A DNA stretch of 6,065 nt from Gammaproteobacteria bacterium. Its GTDB lineage: Bacteria > Pseudomonadota > Gammaproteobacteria > DRJJ01. Both the position numbers and the translations under genes were made by a program. Position 1 is the first letter of the stretch. Each line of letters starts with the position of its first letter. Shown piece after piece: positions 1 to 6,065 of the stretch. The stretch spans positions 1-6,065 of the forward strand of contig DRJJ01000127.1 of NCBI GenBank assembly GCA_011052255.1. Direction: 5' to 3'. Below the pieces are notes generated by a model. It had not been told where the DNA came from, ran no database searches, and worked only from the letters and a program-made list of their open reading frames with translations.

Positions 1-18
1 ACAGATCAGCAATCAGTT

Positions 19-279
19 TTACATTGCCCGCACATGTGTGTTCAGGCGGCTTTTATGACGTGCAGCCTTGTTCTTGTGGATGTGACCCTTGACAGTCGCG
101 CTATCGATAACCGGTACGGCCTTTTTGTATTCGGCTTCTGCTACGCTCTTGTCGCCACTTTCGATAGCTTTAATCACATTCTTGATGTGGGTGCGCAGGT
201 TGGTGCGCTGGCTGGCGTTGAGCTGGCGATGTTTTTCCGCCTGACGTGCCCGTTTGCGCGCTTGTAATGAATTAGCCAA
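19..279 (-). CDS. rpsT: 30S ribosomal protein S20
   Basis: S20 is a small basic primary-binding protein of the 30S subunit that contacts 16S rRNA and helps early subunit assembly. The predicted protein has 86 residues, against 87 in E. coli, and is rich in Lys, Arg and Ala as expected for this three-helix protein. Family signatures are visible at both ends: MANS at the start and the conserved block IHKNKAARHKSRL at residues 67-79. The start codon is TTG (complement of 277-279), chosen because the family N-terminus begins exactly there and a strong AGGAG site lies 7 bases upstream. E. coli rpsT also starts with UUG, so this is a conserved oddity rather than an error. The stop is TAA at 19-21. 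Only 18 bases follow before the window edge, so the terminator cannot be judged. The gene stands alone, divergent from murJ, and is very probably driven by the promoter at 322-350. Confidence 0.97.
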   Translation of the reverse strand: MANSLQARKRARQAEKHRQLNASQRTNLRTHIKNVIKAIESGDKSVAEAEYKKAVPVIDSATVKGHIHKNKAARHKSRLNTHVRAM

Positions 280-291
280 AATCTGTCTCCT
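277..291 (-). promoter_or_regulatory. Strong ribosome-binding site with UUG start of rpsT
   Basis: Read on the minus strand, AGGAG (291-287) precedes the TTG start codon (279-277) by 7 bases. The strong site compensates for the poor start codon and fixes the start. In E. coli the UUG start of rpsT is linked to translational control by S20 itself; that the same control operates here is an inference from conservation of the codon. Confidence 0.85.
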
Positions 292-321
292 GCGATCCGT
301 TTAGTTCTTGAAAGGCTGCGT

Positions 322-350
322 ACTATGCGGTTTTCGGGCGTTTTTGTCAA
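322..350 (-). promoter_or_regulatory. Sigma70-type promoter of rpsT
   Basis: On the minus strand a perfect TTGACA -35 box (350-345) is followed, after exactly 17 bases, by CATAGT (327-322), which matches four of six -10 positions including the key A at position 2 and the final T. Transcription should begin near 315, leaving a leader of about 35 bases before the UUG start. The discriminator after the -10 box (ACGCAGCC) is rather GC-rich, a feature associated with growth-rate and stringent control of ribosomal genes. That regulatory reading is an inference. Confidence 0.75.
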
Positions 351-407
351 GGCTTTTTAGTTATCTGGCCTGTCTGATAATGCACTATGACGGGGCGGGA
401 AAAAATG

Positions 408-424
408 AGACAATCGATTTGTCT
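408..424. repeat. Inverted repeat AGACAA-N5-TTGTCT in the rpsT/murJ gap
   Basis: Two perfect 6-base arms, AGACAA (408-413) and TTGTCT (419-424), flank a 5-base centre that itself contains part of an AATCGATT palindrome (412-419). It lies upstream of both divergent promoters. The size and symmetry resemble a dimeric regulator site, but no known operator is recognised and a 17-base repeat can arise by chance. Confidence 0.4.
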
Positions 425-465
425 GAATCCAGAGTTATTTGGCCCTTGATTGGCTGAAAGTCTTG

Positions 466-495
466 TTTAGGCAATAAAAAACAACCGGTTACAAT
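466..495 (+). promoter_or_regulatory. Possible murJ promoter (weak)
   Basis: TACAAT at 490-495 matches five of six -10 positions, and a poor -35 candidate, TTTAGG (466-471), lies 18 bases upstream. The TACAAT overlaps the end of a perfect AACCGGTT palindrome (483-490). Initiation would fall near 502, giving a leader of roughly 48 bases before the murJ ATG. The region is AT-rich, so a chance -10 match is quite possible. murJ must be transcribed from somewhere in this gap, because rpsT points the other way. Confidence 0.3.
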
Positions 496-531
496 AACAA
501 TAATCGTACGCCTGGGCCGCATATTGCGAAC

Positions 532-547
532 CCTGTACAACAGGAAA
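532..547 (+). promoter_or_regulatory. murJ ribosome-binding site with overlapping small hairpin
   Basis: AGGAAA (542-547) is the Shine-Dalgarno site for the ATG at 550 and supports that start. The bases CCTGT (532-536) and ACAGG (540-544) form a perfect 5-base inverted repeat with a 3-base loop, so the 3' arm includes the first three bases of the Shine-Dalgarno site. In RNA this could partly hide the site. The ribosome-binding site is well supported; the hairpin's effect on translation is speculation. Confidence 0.6.
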
Positions 548-549
548 GC

Positions 550-2118
550 ATGAGTAAGCGCTTACTCAAATCGACTGCTGTAGTCAGTGTTTATACGCTG
601 CTGTCCCGTATTCTTGGCTTTGTCAGGGATATGGTTGTGGCGCGCTATTTTGGTGCCGGTTCGATTACCGATGCTTTTTACGTGGCTTTCAGGATACCTA
701 ACCTGCTGCGGCGCTTGTTTGCCGAAGGGGCGTTCTCTCAGGCTTTTGTGCCTGTTCTGGGCGAATATCGCCAGAAACACGAACACACGGAAGTGCAGCA
801 ACTGGTGCAGCGGGTAGCGGGAACCCTGGGTGTGGTACTGGCTGTGGTGACGGTACTGGGAGTAATCGGTGCGCCGGCACTGGTGTACCTGTTTGCGCCT
901 GGCTTTAGTGGCGATGAGACGCGCTTTGACCTGACCGTCAGTATGCTGCGGCTGACCTTTCCGTACCTGTTCTTTATCTCGTTGACCGCATTTGCTGGTG
1001 GCATATTAAACACCTATGGCCGTTTTGCGGTACCGGCCTTCACGCCGGTATTACTGAATATATCCATGATTACGGCGGCAATATATATTTCGCCGATGTT
1101 TGAGCACCCTATAATGGCGCTGGCCGTGGGCGTGCTGGTAGCAGGTATCGCCCAGTTGCTGTTTCAGCTACCTTTTTTGTATCGTTTGAAACTGCTGTCC
1201 TGGCCTCGTCCAGACCGTAAGGATGAGGGGGTCAGGCGTATTTTGCGTTTGATGTTGCCAGCCATGTTTGGTTCATCTGTCGCACAGATCAACTTATTGC
1301 TCGATACCTTGATCGCATCTTTCCTCATTACGGGTAGCGTCAGCTGGCTTTACTATTCTGATCGATTGATGGAATTCCCATTGGGTGTGTTTGCTATAGC
1401 GCTGGCTACGGTGATCCTGCCCAGCCTGTCACGCCAGCATGCGGCCAACAATAGGGTGCAGTTTAACCATACTCTGGACTGGGCGCTGCGTTGGGCAATT
1501 CTGATCGGCTTACCTGCGGCGGCGGCATTAATGTTTTTGTCGGCTCCTTTACTCACTACGTTATTCCAGTACGGGGCGTTTCATGCCAGCGATGTGGTTA
1601 AATCCACCATTAGCCTGCAGGCATACAGCATTGGACTACTCGGTTTTATTCTGATCAAGGTGCTGGTGCCGGCTTTTTATGCGCGCCAGGATACGCGCAC
1701 ACCGGTCAAGATTGGTATTATCGCCATGACGTCCAACATGGCGCTGAATATCGTCATTGTCATCCCATTGATTCTGTTCTGGTTTGATGCCCCGCACGCA
1801 GGCCTGGCGCTGGCCACCTCGCTGGGCTCTTTTGTTAATGCGGGCTTGTTGTTCAGGAGCCTGCGTCGTCAGAGGATCTACCAGCCACAGCCTGGCTGGT
1901 TCTGGTTGTGGCTACGGATCATTTTCGCTACCGTGGTGATGTCCTGGTTTCTCATCCAGTTTAGTGGCTCAGATGAGCTGTGGCTGGCATTATCTGCTGG
2001 CGGACGCAGCTGGCGCCTGGCCTGGCTGGTGTTTGGTGGGGCGGGTGTGTACGGGCTGATCTTGCTGGGTTCGGGCGTTTGGCCCTGGCGCTGGCGATCA
2101 TCTGTGCAGCCAGGATAG
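550..2118 (+). CDS. murJ: Lipid II flippase MurJ (MviN family)
   Basis: MurJ moves lipid II, the lipid-linked peptidoglycan precursor, from the inner to the outer face of the cytoplasmic membrane. It belongs to the MOP transporter superfamily. The protein has 522 residues (E. coli 511) and is hydrophobic throughout, consistent with about 14 membrane helices; the last two lie near residues 454-473 and 490-510. The N-terminus carries the family blocks SRILGFVRD (19-27) and PNLLRRLFAEGAFSQAFVP from residue 50. Residues matching those important in E. coli MurJ are all present: Arg20, Arg26, Asp41, Arg54 and Arg272 (within SDRLMEFP), equivalent to E. coli 18, 24, 39, 52 and 270. The QPQPGW motif (445-450) before the penultimate helix is also conserved. 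The ATG at 550 is supported by AGGAAA just upstream and by N-terminal alignment. The gene appears intact. Its position between rpsT and ribF is typical of Pseudomonas-like gammaproteobacteria. Confidence 0.97.
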   Translation: MSKRLLKSTAVVSVYTLLSRILGFVRDMVVARYFGAGSITDAFYVAFRIPNLLRRLFAEGAFSQAFVPVLGEYRQKHEHTEVQQLVQRVAGTLGVVLAVVTVLGVIGAPALVYLFAPGFSGDETRFDLTVSMLRLTFPYLFFISLTAFAGGILNTYGRFAVPAFTPVLLNISMITAAIYISPMFEHPIMALAVGVLVAGIAQLLFQLPFLYRLKLLSWPRPDRKDEGVRRILRLMLPAMFGSSVAQINLLLDTLIASFLITGSVSWLYYSDRLMEFPLGVFAIALATVILPSLSRQHAANNRVQFNHTLDWALRWAILIGLPAAAALMFLSAPLLTTLFQYGAFHASDVVKSTISLQAYSIGLLGFILIKVLVPAFYARQDTRTPVKIGIIAMTSNMALNIVIVIPLILFWFDAPHAGLALATSLGSFVNAGLLFRSLRRQRIYQPQPGWFWLWLRIIFATVVMSWFLIQFSGSDELWLALSAGGRSWRLAWLVFGGAGVYGLILLGSGVWPWRWRSSVQPG

Positions 2119-2162
2119 ATTTCGGTGCCTTCTGAAGCATTTAGGCCATTAATTCACTGAAT

Positions 2163-2193
2163 CTGAACGATTCCTTACCTTTTTGTATATAAT
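2163..2193 (+). promoter_or_regulatory. Possible promoter upstream of ribF
   Basis: A perfect TATAAT box is present at 2188-2193, with a TG two bases before it (2184-2185). The best -35 candidate is CTGAAC (2163-2168), three of six matches with a long 19-base spacer, so the -35 is weak. The -10 sits inside a near-perfect symmetry, TGTAT-ATA-ATACA (2184-2196). Initiation would fall near 2200, leaving an untranslated leader of about 107 bases before ribF. The 188-base gap after murJ supports a separate promoter for ribF and the genes after it, although read-through from murJ is not excluded. Confidence 0.5.
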
Positions 2194-2268
2194 ACATCCC
2201 CCTTTGTGTTGGTCAGCCCTGTTTGCTCTGGAGCTGGTTGCGCGGATTCGTTATACAGGCCATGTGGC

Positions 2269-2316
2269 ATGACAGGAATATTTGAACACGGTGGTGTGGC
2301 TGGCTTATGGAGCTGA
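2269..2316 (+). other. Possible 15-codon leader ORF overlapping the ribF start
   Basis: An ATG at 2269 opens a 15-residue frame (MTGIFEHGGVAGLWS) ending with TGA at 2314-2316, in a different frame from ribF and overlapping its first 10 bases. It has no clear Shine-Dalgarno site of its own. Another ATG at 2262 opens a seven-residue frame ending at 2285. The main reason to record it is that ribF also lacks a good ribosome-binding site, so ribosomes ending at 2316 could reinitiate at 2307. The peptide resembles nothing known to me and may not be translated. Confidence 0.15.
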
Positions 2317-3236
2317 TTCGTGGCGCACATAATTTACGGCCCGGTCATCGCGGCTGTGTGGCCACTATTGGTAACTTTGATGGTGTGCATCTGGGCCATC
2401 AGGCGGTACTCGGACAACTGGCAGAAAAGGCCGATGACATGGGCCTGCCCGGCGTGGTCATTATCTTTGAGCCGCAGCCGATGGAATATTTTGCGTCCGA
2501 GAAAGCAGCAGCACGACTGAGTCGGTTTCGTGAGAAGATTCATGCACTGCGGCGATATTCGGTGGATCGGGTGCTGGTGCTGCGTTTTGACCAGCAGTTT
2601 GCAGCACTGAGCGCAGCAGCGTTTATCGAACAGATACTGGTGCAGGGGCTTGATGTCCGTCACCTGGTGGTGGGAGACGATTTTCGTTTTGGCAATGGCC
2701 GCAGTGGTGATTTTGAGCTGTTATGTGAGGCGGGTCGTCAGCACAATTTTGAAGTGGTCAATATGCACACCTTCTATATAAATGATGAACGGGTCAGCAG
2801 CACACGCATACGCGAGGCATTACTGGCAGGTAAGCTGCATGAGGCCGAACAATTGCTGGGTCGGCCCTATCGCATGTCAGGGAGGGTGGCGCATGGCCAC
2901 AAGCGTGGACGCAGTATTAATTACCCGACTGCAAATATTCACCTGCACCGCCATACCACGCCGATAATGGGTGTGTATGCAGTCGAGATGTTCGGCATAG
3001 CAGGCGAGCCGCTGGCCGGTGTGGCCAATATTGGTTCACGTCCAACGGTGGATGGTACGCGCACCCTGCTGGAGGTGCATTTGTTCGATTTCGATCGGGA
3101 TATCTATGGTTGTCATGTTGATGTCCAGTTTGTCGAGAAGATACGGGATGAGCAACGGTTTGATTCGTTCGAGCAACTCAGGGAACAAATCGACCGGGAT
3201 GCGGAACAGGCGCGTAGGATATTTGCACAGCATTGA
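2307..3236 (+). CDS. ribF: Bifunctional riboflavin kinase / FAD synthetase
   Basis: RibF phosphorylates riboflavin to FMN and then adenylylates FMN to FAD, supplying the cell's flavin cofactors in the cytoplasm. The 309-residue protein is close to the usual length of about 310. The N-terminal adenylyltransferase domain (about 1-180) shows GNFDGVHLGH (22-31) with the HxGH nucleotide-binding motif at 28-31, FEPQP soon after, VGDDFRFG, and the SSTRIR signature at 164-169. The C-terminal riboflavin kinase domain (about 181-305) shows the PTAN motif (207-210), GVANIGSRPTV, and Glu256 in LLEVHLFDF, the position of the usual catalytic glutamate. The ATG at 2307 is chosen because MELIRGAHNL matches the E. 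coli N-terminus. Upstream there is only GGTG-type pairing, not a proper Shine-Dalgarno site, and a tiny leader frame overlaps the start. It probably shares a transcript with ileS, although 121 bases separate them. Confidence 0.97.
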   Translation: MELIRGAHNLRPGHRGCVATIGNFDGVHLGHQAVLGQLAEKADDMGLPGVVIIFEPQPMEYFASEKAAARLSRFREKIHALRRYSVDRVLVLRFDQQFAALSAAAFIEQILVQGLDVRHLVVGDDFRFGNGRSGDFELLCEAGRQHNFEVVNMHTFYINDERVSSTRIREALLAGKLHEAEQLLGRPYRMSGRVAHGHKRGRSINYPTANIHLHRHTTPIMGVYAVEMFGIAGEPLAGVANIGSRPTVDGTRTLLEVHLFDFDRDIYGCHVDVQFVEKIRDEQRFDSFEQLREQIDRDAEQARRIFAQH

Positions 3237-3258
3237 AACTATGGTTAACCTGTTTCTT

Positions 3259-3313
3259 TCACCTGCACTTGCAGGCAGGGTGATACAAGTCCCTTCTCCC
3301 TGGGGGCGAGGGG
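3259..3313. repeat. Two-hairpin intergenic repeat between ribF and ileS
   Basis: Hairpin one pairs TCACCTGC (3259-3266) with GCAGGGTGA (3275-3283), an 8-base stem with one bulged G and an 8-base loop; an alternative fold pairs CCTGC (3262-3266) with GCAGG (3271-3275). Hairpin two pairs CCCTTCTCCC (3291-3300) with GGGCGAGGGG (3304-3313), ten positions with one mismatch, one G-U pair and a 3-base loop. Neither is followed by a T-run on either strand, so they are poor intrinsic terminators. The pyrimidine-rich CCCTTCTCCC arm facing a GGG-GAG-GGG arm resembles dispersed REP-like hairpin repeats seen between genes in many proteobacteria. Membership of such a family is an inference from appearance only. 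In mRNA the hairpins could protect against exonuclease or tune ileS expression relative to ribF. Confidence 0.55.
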
Positions 3314-3357
3314 ATATAAAAGACAATTATTTCTTTAACAGTAACAACGAGAATTTC

Positions 3358-6065
3358 GTGACCGACTATAAACAGACACTCAATCTTCCCAAGACATCGT
3401 TCCCGATGAAGGCGAATCTGTCGCAACGTGAACCTGCTACGCTCAAGCGCTGGGATGAAATGGACCTGTACGGGCAGATTCGCAAGGCACGCGCCGGGCG
3501 TGATTTATTTGTACTGCATGACGGGCCTCCCTACGCCAATGGCGAGATCCATATTGGCCATGCGGTTAACAAGATTCTGAAAGACATTATTATCAAGTCC
3601 CGTACCCTGAGTGGCTACGATGCACCCTATATCCCGGGCTGGGACTGCCATGGTCTGCCGATAGAGCTGAATGTGGAAAAGAAGGTGGGCAAGGTTGGGC
3701 GCAAGGTGGATGCGCCGACCTTCCGCAAGGCCTGTCGTGATTATGCTGAAAAGCAGGTGAACAAACAGCGCGAAGGATTCATTCGTCTGGGTGTGCTGGG
3801 CGACTGGCCCAATCCGTATCAAACGATGGATTTTCGTTTTGAAGCAGATATCGTGCGTTCACTGGGCAAGATTATTGAAAAAGGTCATTTGCAACAGGGT
3901 TCCAAACCGGTGCACTGGTGTACCGACTGTGGCTCGGCTCTGGCCGAGGCGGAAGTGGAATATGAGAACCGTACTTCGCCTGCCATCGACGTGCGCTTCG
4001 CAGTGCTGGACGAAGAGGCCTTGCTGGCACGTTGCGACCATGTAGAAGGGCATGACGGCAAAGGCCCGATATCGGTGGTGATCTGGACCACTACCCCCTG
4101 GACCTTGCCAGCCAACCAGGCCGTGGCACTCCATGCCGATCTGGACTACGTGGTGGTGCAGTGTGATGGCGTGGCAGAACATGGGCCAGAGCGACTACTG
4201 GTAGCCGATGCGTTGCTCAAGGACGTGATGCTGCGTTACGGTATTGAACAGTATCAGGTGATGGCCTACTGCAAGGGTTCTGATCTGGAAGGTCTGAAGC
4301 TCGCGCATCCATTTTATGATCGCGAGGTACCGATTATTCTGGGTGATCATGTCACCACCGAGGCCGGTACCGGTGCCGTGCATACCGCACCCGGACACGG
4401 CCAGGAAGATTATGTGGTCGGCGCCCGCTATGGTCTGAAGATCGATAACCCTGTGGGCGGTAATGGTGTGTTCCTGCCAGACACCGAACTGTTTGCCGGT
4501 GAGCATGTGTTTAATGCCAATGCACATGTGGTTGAAGAGCTCAATACACGTGGCAAGCTGGTGCATGAAACACGATTACAGCACAGCTACCCGCATTGCT
4601 GGCGCCACAAGACACCGATTATCTTCCGCGCCACGCCACAGTGGTTTATCAGCATGAGTCAGAAAGGTCTGCAACAGGATGCGCTGGCGGCCATTAAAAA
4701 AGTTCAGTGGATGCCGGACTGGGGTCAGGCACGTATCGAGTCGATGGTCAGTAATCGTCCGGACTGGTGTATCTCTCGCCAGCGTACCTGGGGTGTGCCG
4801 ATCACGCTGTTTGTACACAAACAGACCGGCGAACTGCATCCGGATACTCAAAACCTGATCGAGCAGGCGGCGCTTCGTATTGAACAGCAGGGCATCGACG
4901 GCTGGTTTGAGATGGACGCAAGTGAAATGCTGGGCGAACAGGCCGATGATTATGACAAGGTGATGGATACGCTGGATGTCTGGTTTGATTCGGGCGTATC
5001 GCATTATTGTGTGCTCGATCGTGAGGCGTCTTTACGTCGCCCGGCAGACCTGTATCTGGAAGGCTCGGATCAGCACCGGGGCTGGTTTCAGTCATCGCTG
5101 CTCAGTTCTGTTGCAATGCATGGCGAGGCACCCTACAAGGCAGTGCTGACGCACGGATTTACGGTGGATGCGAAGGGCCAGAAAATGTCCAAGTCACGCG
5201 GTAACGTGATTGCGCCGCAAAAGATCATGAACAGCATGGGTGCCGATGTCCTGCGCCTGTGGGTGGCGGCGACTGATTACCGTGGTGAGATGAATGTGTC
5301 GGACGAGATCCTCAAGCGCATCGCTGACTCCTATCGTCGCATACGTAATACGGCGCGCTATTTGCTATCCAACCTGAACGGGTTTGACCCGGAACAGAAC
5401 AGCGTCGCACAGCAGGATATGCTGGCGCTTGACCGCTGGGCGGTGGACCGGGCTTTGCAGTTGCAGGAAGAATTACGGCAAGGCTACGAGCAATACCAGT
5501 TCCATCAGGTGTACCAGAAACTGCATCACTTCTGTGCGGTGGATCTGGGCGGTTTTTATCTGGACATCATCAAGGATCGTCAGTACACCACTCAGGAAGA
5601 CAGTCTGGCGCGTCGTTCAACACAGACCGCGCTGTATCATATCGTACAGGCCATGACGCGATGGATGGCGCCGGTGCTGAGCTTCACTGCAGAGGAACTG
5701 TGGTCACACATACCGTCACAAAGCGGTGATTCGGTATTTCTGAGCGAATGGTATGAAGGACTGTTTGCGTTGGATAAAGATGAGATGGGTCGTGAATTCT
5801 GGAACAGCGTGATCGACATGCGCGAGGCAGTGAACAAGGAGCTGGAGCAGTTACGTGAATCAGGTGGCATTGGCTCTTCACTGGATGCCGAGGTGGTTAT
5901 TTACTGTGAACCACAGTTGCAGGGCTTGCTGCAAAATCTGGGTGATGAATTACGCTTTGTGCTGATCACCTCAGCAGCAACGGTTGAGCCGCTGGCGGAC
6001 AAGCCGGACACGGCGGTATCCCACCAGCTTACCGATGAAACAGAAATTGCGGTACAGGTGCGGGC
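3358..6065 (+). CDS. ileS: Isoleucyl-tRNA synthetase (3' end beyond window)
   Basis: IleS charges tRNA-Ile with isoleucine in the cytoplasm and hydrolyses mischarged valine at a separate editing site. The open frame has 902 codons before the right edge with no stop; E. coli IleS has 938, so about 40 residues are missing, including the expected C-terminal four-cysteine zinc site. The class I catalytic motifs are intact: PYANGEIHIGH (58-68, HIGH at 65-68), LEGSDQHRGWF before the second motif, and KMSKS at 609-613. The inserted editing domain shows WTTTPWTLPAN (243-253) and HTAPGHGQED (342-351), whose Asp351 matches the editing aspartate at 342 in E. coli. The start is GTG at 3358, chosen because VTDYKQTLNLPKTSFPM aligns with the E. 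coli N-terminus. The Shine-Dalgarno site is weak (ACGAGAA, ending 4 bases before the start). The gene follows ribF, as in E. coli, and lspA would be expected next. Confidence 0.97.
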   Translation, partial: MTDYKQTLNLPKTSFPMKANLSQREPATLKRWDEMDLYGQIRKARAGRDLFVLHDGPPYANGEIHIGHAVNKILKDIIIKSRTLSGYDAPYIPGWDCHGLPIELNVEKKVGKVGRKVDAPTFRKACRDYAEKQVNKQREGFIRLGVLGDWPNPYQTMDFRFEADIVRSLGKIIEKGHLQQGSKPVHWCTDCGSALAEAEVEYENRTSPAIDVRFAVLDEEALLARCDHVEGHDGKGPISVVIWTTTPWTLPANQAVALHADLDYVVVQCDGVAEHGPERLLVADALLKDVMLRYGIEQYQVMAYCKGSDLEGLKLAHPFYDREVPIILGDHVTTEAGTGAVHTAPGHGQEDYVVGARYGLKIDNPVGGNGVFLPDTELFAGEHVFNANAHVVEELNTRGKLVHETRLQHSYPHCWRHKTPIIFRATPQWFISMSQKGLQQDALAAIKKVQWMPDWGQARIESMVSNRPDWCISRQRTWGVPITLFVHKQTGELHPDTQNLIEQAALRIEQQGIDGWFEMDASEMLGEQADDYDKVMDTLDVWFDSGVSHYCVLDREASLRRPADLYLEGSDQHRGWFQSSLLSSVAMHGEAPYKAVLTHGFTVDAKGQKMSKSRGNVIAPQKIMNSMGADVLRLWVAATDYRGEMNVSDEILKRIADSYRRIRNTARYLLSNLNGFDPEQNSVAQQDMLALDRWAVDRALQLQEELRQGYEQYQFHQVYQKLHHFCAVDLGGFYLDIIKDRQYTTQEDSLARRSTQTALYHIVQAMTRWMAPVLSFTAEELWSHIPSQSGDSVFLSEWYEGLFALDKDEMGREFWNSVIDMREAVNKELEQLRESGGIGSSLDAEVVIYCEPQLQGLLQNLGDELRFVLITSAATVEPLADKPDTAVSHQLTDETEIAVQVR

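Noticed and set aside
34..267. Plus-strand open frame opposite rpsT
   Set aside because: It is the mirror of a well-supported ribosomal protein gene and has no recognisable domain.
372..381. GATAAT as a murJ -10 box
   Set aside because: The hexamer is good, but there is no acceptable -35 box 16-18 bases upstream and no TGn extension. It is also far from the gene.
2159..2184. Intrinsic terminator after murJ: GAATC-N5-GATTC followed by TTTTT
   Set aside because: The stem is only 5 bases and AT-rich, and the T-run begins six bases after it. That is too weak to call a terminator.
2182..2198. LexA (SOS) box resemblance in TTGTATATAATACATC
   Set aside because: The known site needs CTGT-N8-ACAG. 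Here the two halves are one base too close and the outer C and G are missing. The sequence is better explained as a TATAAT promoter element.
2194..2306. FMN riboswitch (RFN element) in the ribF leader
   Set aside because: The leader is long enough to raise the idea, but I could not find the conserved RFN blocks (such as the GGGG-CAGGG-type segment), and I see no multi-stem layout. No support.
3315..3320. TATAAA as an ileS promoter -10 box
   Set aside because: The bases 17 upstream fall inside the CCCTTCTCCC hairpin arm and do not resemble a -35 box.
3036..3326. Minus-strand open frame over the end of ribF and the intergenic hairpins
   Set aside because: It translates the back of ribF and the repeat. 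The PRPQGEG string is typical of spurious readings through hairpin repeats.
3505..5095. Several antisense open frames of about 95-140 codons inside ileS
   Set aside because: The plus strand codes for a clear IleS with intact motifs throughout. The antisense frames show no family resemblance and arise from its codon use.
1..6065. Undescribed multigene system, mobile element, CRISPR array or tRNA
   Set aside because: The four genes account for nearly all of the window, all are conserved housekeeping families, and the gaps are short with no transposase, att-like or array structure.

Overview
The window is a stretch of bacterial housekeeping chromosome, almost certainly from a gammaproteobacterium. 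The gene order is a leftward rpsT, then rightward murJ, ribF and ileS. This matches the order I recall from Pseudomonas-type gammaproteobacteria, where lspA, fkpB and ispH follow; Escherichia coli has the same cluster but without murJ between rpsT and ribF. All four proteins read as orthologues of the E. coli family members, with diagnostic residues in nearly the same positions. I cannot name the genus from sequence alone.

Layout. At the left edge, rpsT (ribosomal protein S20) runs on the minus strand from a UUG start behind a strong Shine-Dalgarno site and a near-consensus sigma70 promoter (322-350). A 270-base divergent gap (280-549) holds this promoter, two small palindromes, weak murJ promoter candidates and a short hairpin overlapping the murJ ribosome-binding site. 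murJ (lipid II flippase, 550-2118) is complete. A 188-base gap (2119-2306) carries a perfect TATAAT box, suggesting that ribF and downstream genes have their own promoter. ribF (FAD synthetase/riboflavin kinase, 2307-3236) is complete. Its start has no good Shine-Dalgarno site and is overlapped by a tiny possible leader reading frame. A 121-base gap (3237-3357) contains two adjacent hairpins that look like a dispersed intergenic repeat. ileS (isoleucyl-tRNA synthetase) starts with GTG at 3358 and runs off the right edge with 902 codons visible.

Functionally the genes are linked by growth rather than by one pathway: ribosome assembly (S20), cell-wall precursor export (MurJ), flavin cofactor production (RibF) and tRNA charging (IleS). 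I see no mobile element, CRISPR array, tRNA, defence gene or new multigene system. The points worth a second look are small-scale and regulatory: the UUG start of rpsT, the possible Shine-Dalgarno-masking hairpin before murJ, the overlapping leader frame before ribF and the hairpin repeat before ileS.
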